Below the pieces are notes generated by a model. It did no database searches and was not told the origin of the DNA. It saw only the letters and a program-made list of their open reading frames with translations. From assembly GCA_018970895.1 (NCBI GenBank), contig JAGWVM010000007.1, positions 1-47,718 on the forward strand: DNA of 47,718 nt, given 5' to 3'. Shown piece after piece: positions 27,403-37,601 of the stretch (position 1 is its first letter; each line of letters begins with the position of its first letter). The DNA is from Lysobacteraceae bacterium. Its GTDB lineage: Bacteria > Pseudomonadota > Gammaproteobacteria > Xanthomonadales > Rhodanobacteraceae. The position numbers and the translations under genes were made by a program.

Positions 27403-28440
27403 TCAGGGTTTGGTCGATAGCCCCAGCGCGCGCACGGCATTTGCCAGCCAGCGCAGCTGCACGCCCTGGCGGGTGTCGTAGTCGGAGCCGGAGTATCCCC
27501 ACCAGTCCCAGCATGCCTGCGGATTCAAGGGCGCGAAGCTTGCGCGGGTCTGAGGATAGAGCACCGCCACGCCGTAGACGTCGGCCCAGCGGTTGAAGCC
27601 GGCATCCTTCACGAAGGCCTCGCCGACCGCGTCGGCGTTCTGCCTGCAGCCGTGCAGCGCCACCACCAGGCCGCAGGGCTTGCCGGAGGCGCAGGCCGGC
27701 GGCAGGTAGAGATAGCCCTTGGCCGCCAGCAGCGCGTCCTTGCCGTCCGGGCGCAGCGCGTCCTGGTCGAAGCTGCGCAGCGTGCCCTTCGGTTCGGTTG
27801 CCGCGCGCGCCGGCGCGCCGAACAGCTGGCGGAAGATCTCGCCCGCCGCATCGAAGCCGCAGTGGCCGAGATACGGCGACACCGACTTGTCGCAGTCCTC
27901 GCCGGAGGCGGCCACCGGCAGGTTGTGCGCGAACGCGCGACCACCGTCGTCGACCACCTGCATGCCGGCCAGCGCCGGTGTACCCGCCTTCAGCTGCCGA
28001 TAGAACTGCACCCCGGCCTCGGCCACCGACGGCGCCACGGTGGCGTCGTCGCGCCCGTGCAGCAGGTAGACGTGCGCCCCGGCCAGCGCGTCGAGCGGAC
28101 CGAGCTGGCCGGCTGCCGCGCGTTTGCGGGCGTTCGCCACCAGCGCGTCCACGTCGATCGCCGGCGTGCCTTTCATGCAGCTGGACAGCGCCGCCTGCAG
28201 GTTGCCGCCGGCGCAGCCGTAGGGGCCGCCCGCGACGATCGCCGCGTTGTGGAACAACTCGGGGTAGGCCAGCTGCGCCTGGGTCGCCATGTAGGCACCG
28301 GAAGACAGGCCGACCACGGCGGTGCGTCCCGCCTGCAGATGCAGCTTCGGCAAGCCGCCGTCGTCATGCGCGGCGCAGGCCGCGGCGGAGCCGAGCAGCA
28401 GCCCCAGGACGGTGAGGCGCAGGCGGTGGAGCATGGACAT
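27403..28440 (-). CDS. Short-chain PHA (polyhydroxybutyrate) depolymerase, type-2 catalytic domain
   Basis: 345 residues. Signal peptide 1-24 (GLLLGSAAACAAH; Cys22 might be a lipobox cysteine but the context is weak). The lipase box GLSSGAYMA (Ser47) lies close to the N-terminus as in the type-2 catalytic domain of extracellular PHB depolymerases; YLLHGRDDATVAP carries the likely Asp and VALHGCRQNADAVG is the oxyanion region. GFNRWADVYGVAVLYPQ and CWDWWGY are family motifs. There is no linker, fibronectin-like or substrate-binding domain, so it may favour amorphous polymer or oligomers. GAGG lies before the ATG at 28440. A terminator sits just upstream, between it and the TonB receptor gene. 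Confidence 0.88.
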   Translation of the reverse strand: MSMLHRLRLTVLGLLLGSAAACAAHDDGGLPKLHLQAGRTAVVGLSSGAYMATQAQLAYPELFHNAAIVAGGPYGCAGGNLQAALSSCMKGTPAIDVDALVANARKRAAAGQLGPLDALAGAHVYLLHGRDDATVAPSVAEAGVQFYRQLKAGTPALAGMQVVDDGGRAFAHNLPVAASGEDCDKSVSPYLGHCGFDAAGEIFRQLFGAPARAATEPKGTLRSFDQDALRPDGKDALLAAKGYLYLPPACASGKPCGLVVALHGCRQNADAVGEAFVKDAGFNRWADVYGVAVLYPQTRASFAPLNPQACWDWWGYSGSDYDTRQGVQLRWLANAVRALGLSTKP

Positions 28441-28460
28441 GGAGAAACCTCGCAATGCGG

Positions 28461-28506
28461 AAAAACGACGGCCCGCGCGACCGGGGAGCGCTCGCGCGGG
28501 CCGTCG
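28461..28506 (-). terminator. Rho-independent terminator between the TonB receptor and the depolymerase
   Basis: A perfect 15-bp stem (28466-28480 with 28492-28506; core GGCCCGCGCGA) with an 11-base loop is followed on the minus strand by five T residues. Only 20 bases separate it from the depolymerase ATG, so there is no room for a promoter; the depolymerase must rely on read-through or on a promoter inside the receptor gene. Confidence 0.85.
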
Positions 28507-28522
28507 AGGCGGGGCGGCCGCC

Positions 28523-30733
28523 TCAGAACGTATAGCGCGCGCTCAGCGTGACCATCCGCGGGGCACCGTAGAAGCCGGTGATGATGCCCAGCGCACCGAT
28601 GTTGTAGCCGGTGGTGCGGTACGACTTGTTGGCCAGGTTGGTGCCCTGCAGGCTCAGGCTCCACGGCCGGTCGATCTGCCAGATGATGCCCGCGTTCCAC
28701 AGGCCGTAGGCGCCCTGGGCGATCAGCGGCGACAACGTGGTCTCCGGATACACCATGGTCTGGTAGGTGTAGTTCACGCGGGCGGTCAGGCTGCCGCCGT
28801 GGCCCACCGGGCGGGTGTTTTCCAGCGACAGCCCACCGGACCACTTCGGCGCGTTGGTGAACCGCTGCTGGTCGGCGATGTTGACGCCGCCACTGAGGAA
28901 CTCGGTGTATCTGGTGTGCAGGTAGGCGAAGTTGCCGCTGAAGGTCCAGCCGTCGGCCGGCTTCCAGGCGAATTCTTCCTCCAGGCCGTCGATGTGGCCC
29001 TTGCCGGCGTTGGTGAAGTCGCCGAAGAAGCCCTGGCTGCCGTTGGGCAGCGTGTACGAGGTGAATACCGACAGCTGGATGTCCGAGTACACGTTGCGGA
29101 ATAGCGCGGTGTTCATCATCAGCGCATCGTCGAAGAAGGTCATCTTGCTGCCCAGTTCGTAGGACTGCACCTTCTCGTCCTTGATCGGGCGGCACGAGGT
29201 CGGGATCGCCGTGCAGTTCGCGCGAATGTTGTAGCCGCCCGAATGGAAGCCGGTGCTGTAGCTGGCGTAGAGCCTGACGTTGTCGTTGACGCTCCAGTCC
29301 AGCGAGACCTTCGGCGAAGCGTTCCTCGAGGTGTGGGAGCCGGAGAAGTTGGCCACCACCGAGGTCGGCGTGCTGAACGTGGCGTCGGCGTAGCCGTAGT
29401 TCTGGATCAGCGCGCTCTTGGTCTCGCGGGTCATGCGCACGCCGACGTCGAGGCTCCAGCTCGGATTGATGTCCCAGGTGAAGTCGCCGTAGGCGGCCAG
29501 GCTGCGCGTGCCGATGCGCCCGCCAGTGCTGCCGTAGAGCGAGTAGCCGAGCGTGCTGTACGGCGGCGAGCCGAGGAAGATGTTGTGGATCTGGCCGCTG
29601 GCCGAGCCGTTGAAGTAGTACAGGCCCGCCACGCCGTGCAGGCTGCCGCCGGCGTCGTAGTTGGCCTGCAGCTCCTGGCTGAACTGGTGGTCCTTGTAGA
29701 TCGCGGTGACGTCGGCGATCTTTTCCGGCAGCGTGTCGAAATCGATCGCGGTGTCGGTGTGCGAGCCGCGCACGGCCGTCACCGATTTCAGCGTCCAGTC
29801 GCTGCTGGCCACCCAGTTCAGGGTCAGTCCGGTGCCGTACAGCGTGGTGTTGTTGAGCTGGGCCATGCCGCTTCGGGTGTCGAAGTTGCTCGACAACGGC
29901 GCATAGGCCGGATCGAACTTGTTGGCGATCAGCATCTTCGCGCCGCGCGGGTTGGAGTTGTCGCGCACGCCGTCCACTTCGAACTGGGCGTTGAAGTGAT
30001 CGCTGGGGAACCAGCCGATCGTCGCCCGCGCGGAGTTGGTGTTCTTGTTGCCGTTGCGGCTGCCGGTATTGAGGTTCTTGCCGAAACCGTCGTTGTGCTC
30101 GCTGGCGACCGCGGCTCGACCACGCCACACCTTGTCGGCGCTGGCGCCGCCGAGGCTGGCCTTGATGTCCTTCTCGCCGTGGGTGCCGGCGGTCACTTCC
30201 ACTGCGCCCTCGGTCTTGATCGGCAGCGGGTTGGAGACGTACTTGATCGCGCCGCCGATGGTGTTCTTGCCGTACAGGCTGCCCTGCGGGCCGCGCAGCA
30301 CCTCGATCCGGCTGACGTCGAACACGTCCAGCACCGCGCCCTGCGGGCGGGCCACGTAGACGTCGTCCAGGTAGATACCCACCGCCGGGTCGAAGCCCCA
30401 GGTCGGGTCGGCCTGGCCGATGCCGCGGATGTAGGCGGTGAGCGTGGTGTTGGAACCGCGCGCAGCGTAGATCTGCAGCGACGGCACCTTGCCCTGCAGG
30501 TCAGCCAGGTTCTGCACGTTCTGCTTTTCCAGCGATTGCGCGGTGAACGCGCTCACCGCGATCGGCACGTCCTGCAGGGTCTCCTCGCGCTTGCGCGCAG
30601 TCACCGTGATCTGGTCGAGCTGCTTGGCCTTGTCGACGCTCGGCGCACCCGCGGCGTCCTGCGCGTGCAGCACGGGGCTGCCGGACAGGCCAATCACCAG
30701 GCCGATCGCGAGACTGAGATGCGTGCGCTTCAT
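28523..30733 (-). CDS. TonB-dependent outer-membrane receptor, probably for PHB-derived substrates
   Basis: 736 residues. Signal peptide 1-25 (VLHAQ), TonB-box-like region DQITVTARKREE, plug domain (ETLQDVPIAVSAFTAQSLE, GIGQADPTWGFDPAVGIYLDDVYVARPQG, IEVLRGPQGSLYGKNTIGGAI), then a 22-strand-type barrel ending in the aromatic SARYTF, the proper outer-membrane C-terminus. The family is usually called an iron-siderophore receptor by default, but no iron gene is near; it is followed by a PHB depolymerase and is divergent from a GntP-type permease, so uptake of 3-hydroxybutyrate oligomers is inferred. Start MKRTHLSLAIGL behind AGGGGAAACC. Confidence 0.92.
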   Translation of the reverse strand: MKRTHLSLAIGLVIGLSGSPVLHAQDAAGAPSVDKAKQLDQITVTARKREETLQDVPIAVSAFTAQSLEKQNVQNLADLQGKVPSLQIYAARGSNTTLTAYIRGIGQADPTWGFDPAVGIYLDDVYVARPQGAVLDVFDVSRIEVLRGPQGSLYGKNTIGGAIKYVSNPLPIKTEGAVEVTAGTHGEKDIKASLGGASADKVWRGRAAVASEHNDGFGKNLNTGSRNGNKNTNSARATIGWFPSDHFNAQFEVDGVRDNSNPRGAKMLIANKFDPAYAPLSSNFDTRSGMAQLNNTTLYGTGLTLNWVASSDWTLKSVTAVRGSHTDTAIDFDTLPEKIADVTAIYKDHQFSQELQANYDAGGSLHGVAGLYYFNGSASGQIHNIFLGSPPYSTLGYSLYGSTGGRIGTRSLAAYGDFTWDINPSWSLDVGVRMTRETKSALIQNYGYADATFSTPTSVVANFSGSHTSRNASPKVSLDWSVNDNVRLYASYSTGFHSGGYNIRANCTAIPTSCRPIKDEKVQSYELGSKMTFFDDALMMNTALFRNVYSDIQLSVFTSYTLPNGSQGFFGDFTNAGKGHIDGLEEEFAWKPADGWTFSGNFAYLHTRYTEFLSGGVNIADQQRFTNAPKWSGGLSLENTRPVGHGGSLTARVNYTYQTMVYPETTLSPLIAQGAYGLWNAGIIWQIDRPWSLSLQGTNLANKSYRTTGYNIGALGIITGFYGAPRMVTLSARYTF

Positions 30734-30820
30734 GGTTTCCCCTTCCCTTCGGTGAGCTGGCCGCCTCGGGGGCGGCTCGCGTGGACGCAGCCATCGACGA
30801 TGGATGCCTGTTGGCTGGCA

Positions 30821-30894
30821 AGCCTAGGCAGCGGAGGGGGCCGTCACACTTGTACCTTCGTACAGTGCCGATGGCGGCAGGGGCTGCGGATACT
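30821..30894. promoter_or_regulatory. Divergent promoter pair with shared dyad (TonB receptor / permease)
   Basis: The near-perfect dyad GTACCTTCGTAC (30852-30863) sits between two -10-like hexamers at the same distance on both sides: minus-strand TAGGCT (30826-30821) after 25 bases for the receptor gene, and plus-strand GATACT (30889-30894) after 25 bases for the permease. No -35 boxes are evident. One activator dimer in the middle could drive both genes. The same dyad type occurs at the oligomer-hydrolase and prpE promoters. Confidence 0.6.
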
Positions 30895-30938
30895 GCGGAC
30901 CCCATCGTGATCCACGCCACCGCCGAGGAACCGCAAGG

Positions 30939-32336
30939 ATGGCCTTCCTGATCGTGCTCGCCGCACTGTGTTTCCTGATGTTCGCGGCGTACCGCGGCTA
31001 CAGCGTCATCCTGTTCGCGCCGCTGGCCGCGCTGGGCGCGGTGCTGCTGACCGAGCCTTCGCTAGTGGCGCCGATGTTCACCGGCCTGTTCATGGAAAAG
31101 ATGGTCGGCTTCCTCAGGCTGTACTTCCCGGTGTTCATGCTCGGCGCGCTGTTCGGCAAGCTGGTCGAGCTGTCGGGTTTCTCCAAGGCGATCGTCGCGG
31201 CGACCATCGGCCTGGTCGGGCGCAGCCGCGCGATCCTGTCGATCGTGCTGGTTTGCGCACTGCTCACCTACGGCGGCGTGTCGCTGTTCGTGGTGGTGTT
31301 CGCGGTGTACCCGTTCGCCGCCGAGCTGTTCCGCGCCAGCGACATCCCCAAGCGGCTGATCCCCGGCACCATCGCGCTGGGCGCGTTCACCTTCACCATG
31401 GATTCGCTGCCGGGCACGCCGCAGATCCAGAACATCATCCCTACCGCGTTCTTCGGCACCACCGGCTGGGCCGCGCCGTGGCTGGGCACGATCGGCGCGG
31501 TGTTCATCCTGGTCGTCGGGCTGAGCTACCTCGAATGGCGTCGGCGCAAAGCCGCCGCGGCCGGCGAAGGCTATGGCACCGACCTGGTGAACGAGCCGGT
31601 GCAGTTCGAACACGGCAAGCTGGCCAACCCCCTGCTGGCGGTCTTGCCGCTGCTGCTTGTGGGCGTAGCCAATAAAGTGTTTACCGACGCGATCCCGCGC
31701 CTGTACGGCGCCACCAGTTCGTTCGTACCGGCCGTCGTGGGCACCGTCAAGCCGGTGGTACAGGAGACGTCGAAGATCGCCGCGATCTGGGCGGTGGAGG
31801 CCGCATTGCTGGTCGGCATCCTGTGCGTGCTGGCCACCGCATGGAAGCCGGTGACCAAGCGCTTCGCCGAGGGCAGCAAGGCGGCGGTAGGCGGCGCGCT
31901 ACTGGCGTCGATGAACACGGCGTCGGAATACGGCTTCGGTGCGGTGATCGCCGCCCTGCCCGGCTTCAAGCTGGTCGCCGACGGCCTGCGCGCGATCCCG
32001 CATCCACTGGTCAACGAGGCGGTGTCGGTGACCGCGCTGGCCGGCATCACCGGCTCGGCTTCCGGCGGCATGAGCATCGCGCTGGGCGCCATGGCTGACA
32101 CCTTCATCCACAACGCCAGGGCCGCCGGCATCCCGATGGACGTGCTGCACCGCGTGGCCGCGATGGCCTCCGGCGGCATGGACACGCTGCCGCACAACGG
32201 CGCGGTGATCACCCTGCTGGCGGTGACCGGCCTCACGCATCGCCAGTCGTACAAGGACATTTTCGCGATCACGGTGATCAAGACGCTGGCCGTTCTGGTG
32301 GTGATCGCGGTGTATGCGATGACGGGGTTGGTGTGA
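30939..32336 (+). CDS. GntP-family permease, likely for 3-hydroxybutyrate
   Basis: 465 residues, about 12 membrane helices. The GntP/ion-transporter-superfamily signs are FRGYSVILFAPLAALGAVLL, PVFMLGALFGKLVELSGFSKAIV, LLTYGGVSLFVVVFAVYPFA, SLPGTPQIQNIIPTAFFGT and the C-terminal SGGMDTLPHNGAVITLLAVTGLTH. The GGMDTLPHNGA stretch is typical of the branch annotated as D-beta-hydroxybutyrate permease rather than gluconate permease. With a depolymerase, oligomer hydrolase and outer-membrane receptor around it, cytoplasmic-membrane uptake of 3-hydroxybutyrate is the best guess. GAGGAA lies before the ATG. Confidence 0.85.
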   Translation: MAFLIVLAALCFLMFAAYRGYSVILFAPLAALGAVLLTEPSLVAPMFTGLFMEKMVGFLRLYFPVFMLGALFGKLVELSGFSKAIVAATIGLVGRSRAILSIVLVCALLTYGGVSLFVVVFAVYPFAAELFRASDIPKRLIPGTIALGAFTFTMDSLPGTPQIQNIIPTAFFGTTGWAAPWLGTIGAVFILVVGLSYLEWRRRKAAAAGEGYGTDLVNEPVQFEHGKLANPLLAVLPLLLVGVANKVFTDAIPRLYGATSSFVPAVVGTVKPVVQETSKIAAIWAVEAALLVGILCVLATAWKPVTKRFAEGSKAAVGGALLASMNTASEYGFGAVIAALPGFKLVADGLRAIPHPLVNEAVSVTALAGITGSASGGMSIALGAMADTFIHNARAAGIPMDVLHRVAAMASGGMDTLPHNGAVITLLAVTGLTHRQSYKDIFAITVIKTLAVLVVIAVYAMTGLV

Positions 32337-32382
32337 ACGGCGATCGAAGCGGACCGTCCCCGGGGCCCGTTCCACTCCCTGG

Positions 32383-32412
32383 TCGTCATCCCGGCAGAAG
32401 CCGGGATACAGA
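32383..32412 (+). repeat. Short dispersed hairpin repeat, copy 2
   Basis: ATCCCGGC-AGAA-GCCGGGAT (32388-32407) makes an 8-bp hairpin with a tetraloop within the motif GTCATCCCGGC...GGGATACAG. It is an inverted second copy of the element near 27.3 kb. It follows the permease gene and might terminate it. The rest of this 223-base gap has no other feature except the ribosome site of the next gene. Confidence 0.65.
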
Positions 32413-32559
32413 GACTTGTGCCGTTCCGGCGATCCCGTAGAGCCAGGACGTTCGATCCCGCGCGGTCCGGAGCGCGGTCCGCCCCGGACCCTCAATTTGC
32501 TACCCTCCGCGATCGATGCGCAGTCCGCTGCGGACCCGCGCCACCAGGGGAAGTCACGG

Positions 32560-34740
32560 ATGAACCTTTCACGTCACGCGCTGGCCGCGTCCATCGCCGC
32601 CGCCTGCCTCGCCATCGCCGCCTGCCATCGCGACGACCAGGCCGCCCCGGCCACCGTCAGCACCGCCACCCGACTGCATGCGCAGCAGGCGCTGGCCCGC
32701 CCGGCATGGCTGCACCGGCATCTCCCGGCAGCCACGGTCGCGTATCTGCGGATCCCGTCGCCATGGGCCATGGTCGGCGGCGTGCCGGATGGCCGTGCGG
32801 TGGATGCCGCCACGGCCGGCGAAGCCAACCTGAAGGCGGTGGAGGCCCTGCGCCAGGCCATCGCCGGCGACAAGCTGCTCGCCGACGCCGGCCTGTCGGC
32901 CTACCTCACGCCGCTGCTGGTGGACCTGCGTTCGCCGATCGAAGCGGTGGCGATCGATCCGGTCGGCGTGATGTCGCCGGGCACCCAGGTACTGGTTGCG
33001 ATGCGGCTGGCCGAGCAGACGCCGGAAGCCGTCGCGCAGCGCTTCGCGGCGCTGCCGCCGGCCATGCACCTGGCGACGCTGTTCAACGCCCGAGGTGACG
33101 CCACCCTGGCCGCCGGCGTGCCGGTGCACTTCGACGCGGCAAACCAGCGCCTGTTCCTGCTCGCGTCGAAGCGCGGCGCCAGCCAGGCCGACCTGGACAG
33201 CGCGCTGAGCGCGGTGGCCAACGCCTCGCCGGACTCGCCCGCCGCCCGCGCGATCACCGCGCAGGAACAGGCCATCGACACCTCGGGCGAGGGTCTGTTC
33301 GCCTGGGCCAGCCTGCACGGCGTCGGCAGCCTCGCGACCGGGGCGATCCCGCAGCAGTCGGTCGGCACCCTGCCCGGCGACCTGCTGAGCAAGGCCGACG
33401 GCATCGCCTTCGGCGCCGGCAGCGTCGACGGTCACGGCACCGGGCAGCTGCGCCTGCACGCGCCGCAGGCACGCCTGCTCGGCTACCTCGCTCCCAGCGG
33501 TTTCAATCCCACCTTCAAGGTCGCCGGCCCACCGCGCTGGGTGGCCAACCTCGCCCTGCCCGACGCGGCCCAGTGGCAGGCCGTCGAGAACAACCTGGCG
33601 CTGGACTTCGGCGCCGACCGCGCGGCCGACTGGCGCCAGGCGATGAACCGGCTGCAGGCGCAGCTCGGCTTCGCGCCGTCCGACGTCGCGCAGTGGATCG
33701 GTCCCGAGCTGGTCGCGTTCGAGGATGATGCCGGCAGCTACACCGCGCTGCGCGTGCGCGACCGCGCGGCGCTGTATGCGCACCTGCGGCAACTGGCCAA
33801 GGCGCACGGCTGGCACTTTGCCGAACGGACCATCGACGGCGCCTCGATCCATGTGCTCGACATCCCGCACGGTGGCGGCGATAGCGCGCCGGCAGGCGGC
33901 GACCGCTCGGCGGCGGCGCTGAAGCAGCTGTTCGGCCGCCTCGGCTCGCATGTCTACTGGCTGGAGGACGGCGACTTCCTGATCTTCGCCGAGGTGCCGC
34001 AGGCGCTGGCCGACCGCGTGGCGGCACATCCCTCGCTGGCGCTGGCGCCCTGGCTGCGGCAGCAGGGCTATCCCGGCCGCAGCAGCCTGATCGGCTTTGC
34101 CGCGCGCACCCACGACGCCCGTCGCAAGGCGTACTACGGCTACCTGCAGCTGCTGCAGGCGCTGGACGACGTCAGCGGCGGCCGGGTCGACCTGAGCGGA
34201 CTGCCCGCCGCGCACACCCTGCACCTTCCCGCCGAGGGCGTGCCCAGCATGAGTCTCGCGGTGCAGCCCGACGGGCTGGCGCTGCGCATGGACTATGCCC
34301 AGCAGCCGTTCGAGCTGCTCGGTGCCGGCAGCGGCGGCACCACCGGGATCGCCGTGGTGGCGATCCTCGCCGCGATCGCGGTCCCGGCCTACCAGGACTA
34401 CGTGATCCGTTCGCAGGTCGGCGAAGGCATGATCCTGGCCGACCCGGCCAAGGTCGCCGTCGCCGAATTCCATGCCCGCCGCGGCCGCTGGCCGTCGGGC
34501 AACGCCGCCGCCGGCCTGGCCGCGCCGGAGAGCCTGCACGGGCGCTACGTGCAGTCGGTCACCGTGCAGGACGATGGCCGCATCGAGGTGCGCTACGCCG
34601 CCGGCGCGAACGCGAAGATCGCCGGCAGGACACTTGAGCTGACCCCGAGCGCCGGCACGCAGGGCATCACCTGGTCGTGCCGCGCCGAGCAGATCGCGCC
34701 CAAACTGCTGCCGGCGACGTGCCGCCCGCGGTCGCCCTGA
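32560..34740 (+). CDS. Lipoprotein with a C-terminal type IV pilin-like domain (unusual fusion)
   Basis: 726 residues. Residues 1-22 are a lipoprotein signal (lipobox IAAC, Cys22). About 40-590 is a long region with no family I recognise with confidence, alternating hydrophobic strands and helices. From residue 596 the sequence becomes a type IV pilin: GIAVVAILAAIAVPAYQDYV (the alpha-1 helix ending), IRSQVGEGM, then YVQSVTVQDDGRIEVRYA, AKIAGRTLELTPSAGTQGITWSC and LPATCR with the C-terminal cysteine pair. The prepilin leader and its GFTLIEL cleavage site are missing; a GGTTG linker stands instead. It therefore cannot be processed as a normal pilin. AGGGGAAG precedes the ATG. Confidence 0.75.
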   Translation: MNLSRHALAASIAAACLAIAACHRDDQAAPATVSTATRLHAQQALARPAWLHRHLPAATVAYLRIPSPWAMVGGVPDGRAVDAATAGEANLKAVEALRQAIAGDKLLADAGLSAYLTPLLVDLRSPIEAVAIDPVGVMSPGTQVLVAMRLAEQTPEAVAQRFAALPPAMHLATLFNARGDATLAAGVPVHFDAANQRLFLLASKRGASQADLDSALSAVANASPDSPAARAITAQEQAIDTSGEGLFAWASLHGVGSLATGAIPQQSVGTLPGDLLSKADGIAFGAGSVDGHGTGQLRLHAPQARLLGYLAPSGFNPTFKVAGPPRWVANLALPDAAQWQAVENNLALDFGADRAADWRQAMNRLQAQLGFAPSDVAQWIGPELVAFEDDAGSYTALRVRDRAALYAHLRQLAKAHGWHFAERTIDGASIHVLDIPHGGGDSAPAGGDRSAAALKQLFGRLGSHVYWLEDGDFLIFAEVPQALADRVAAHPSLALAPWLRQQGYPGRSSLIGFAARTHDARRKAYYGYLQLLQALDDVSGGRVDLSGLPAAHTLHLPAEGVPSMSLAVQPDGLALRMDYAQQPFELLGAGSGGTTGIAVVAILAAIAVPAYQDYVIRSQVGEGMILADPAKVAVAEFHARRGRWPSGNAAAGLAAPESLHGRYVQSVTVQDDGRIEVRYAAGANAKIAGRTLELTPSAGTQGITWSCRAEQIAPKLLPATCRPRSP

Positions 34741-34875
34741 GCGAACCCGCCGGCGGCGCGCGGGGCGACACCGGGCCGCCCATCGCCCCGCGCTGCCGGT
34801 GCACCTGCACGGCAGCTCGGGTCGCCCCGGCTGAACGGCCGCCGCCGCGCCGCAGCAATCTGTCACACAAGCCCG

Positions 34876-34881
34876 TATAAT
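34876..34881 (+). promoter_or_regulatory. -10 box of the typA promoter
   Basis: A perfect TATAAT stands 65 bases before the typA ATG in otherwise GC-rich DNA. The matching -35 region is poor (CAGCAA at 17-base spacing). Confidence 0.6.
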
Positions 34882-34945
34882 CCGGCGGTTATTCCTTCTG
34901 CCCACCTTTCAGGCGGCCCCCACGGCGCCCGCCGAGCGTTTATCC

Positions 34946-36775
<1,830 letters not shown>

Positions 36776-36796
36776 TCAAGCCCGGATTCCAGGCAA

Positions 36797-36827
36797 CGAA
36801 AAAGCCGCCCCCCGGGCGGCTTTTTCG
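36797..36827. terminator. Bidirectional rho-independent terminator (typA / dsbG operon)
   Basis: A 14-bp stem, CGAAAAAGCCGCCC against GGGCGGCTTTTTCG with a CCC loop, has T-runs leaving on both strands. It ends typA on the plus strand and the whole seven-gene sulfur-type operon on the minus strand. Confidence 0.95.
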
Positions 36828-36845
36828 TGTCCGCGCAGCGCCCGG

Positions 36846-37601
36846 CTACTTGCCGAAGATCGCATCCAGCATTTCCGGCGGCGGCATGCCGTCGGCCATG
36901 CGGATCGCGCCTGAGGCGTCCTTGTAGACCACCGCCGGCGTGCCGGTGATGCCCAGCGCGTCCATCAGCGTGGCGTTGTCATCCAGCTTCTTCGCCGTCG
37001 CCGCGGACACCTTGGCCAGCGGCTGCACCGGGCTGTTGCCGAAGTGTTGCTCGTGCTCGCGCAGCGTGGCGGCCGGATCCGCGGCGTCGAGCACGGCGGC
37101 GGCACGCGGCTCGCTCTTCGGCGCGATCACCGCGACCATCACGTAGCGCACCTGCACCTCGCCGCTGGCCAGCTTCGGCTGGATCGCGGCCCACAGGCGA
37201 TGGCAGTACGGGCACTCGGTGTCGTTGAACACGTAGACGATGCGCGACGCCCTGGGCGAGCCCTCGGCGATCCAGGTCGACTTTTCCAGCGAGGCCCAGG
37301 TGGCCGCGTCCAGCACCGGCTTGGTCGCCTCGGTCATCGGCCCCTGGGTGAGATCCTTGCCCTGCGCGTCGAACATCACGCCGACGAAGGCGTGCTTGCC
37401 GTCCGGCGTCACGTACACCGGCACCGGCCGGCCGCCGTAGATGCCGAGGTAGGCGTGGTAACCGTCGGGGGCCGTCAGGGTGCCCTTGATGGTCATGCCC
37501 TTGGCCTCGAGCGCCTGCACCGGCGCCGGGTAGTGCGGGGTGTCCTGGGCCTGGGCACAGGCGCTCAGCAGCAGGGCCAGGCCCAGCAAACGAAACTTCA
37601 T
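36846..37601 (-). CDS. dsbG: DsbG/DsbC-family thiol:disulfide interchange protein
   Basis: 251 residues with an N-terminal export signal (LLLSACAQAQ; LSAC at Cys15 could be a lipobox). An N-terminal dimerisation-like domain is followed by a thioredoxin fold with active CPYC (Cys130-Cys133) in FNDTECPYCHRLW and cis-proline ITGTPAVVY. CPYC and TECPYC are the DsbG signature; DsbG-type proteins reduce sulfenylated or mis-paired cysteines in the periplasm. The start overlaps the stop of the TlpA-like gene by four bases (ATGA), so the two are translationally coupled. Last gene of the operon led by the ArsR/DsrE frame. A sulfur-carrier-related role similar to SoxS/SoxW is possible. Confidence 0.88.
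   Translation of the reverse strand: MKFRLLGLALLLSACAQAQDTPHYPAPVQALEAKGMTIKGTLTAPDGYHAYLGIYGGRPVPVYVTPDGKHAFVGVMFDAQGKDLTQGPMTEATKPVLDAATWASLEKSTWIAEGSPRASRIVYVFNDTECPYCHRLWAAIQPKLASGEVQVRYVMVAVIAPKSEPRAAAVLDAADPAATLREHEQHFGNSPVQPLAKVSAATAKKLDDNATLMDALGITGTPAVVYKDASGAIRMADGMPPPEMLDAIFGK

Noticed and set aside
28523..30733. TonB receptor as a siderophore receptor
   Set aside because: No iron, siderophore or Fur-like site nearby; neighbours are PHB and 3-hydroxybutyrate genes.
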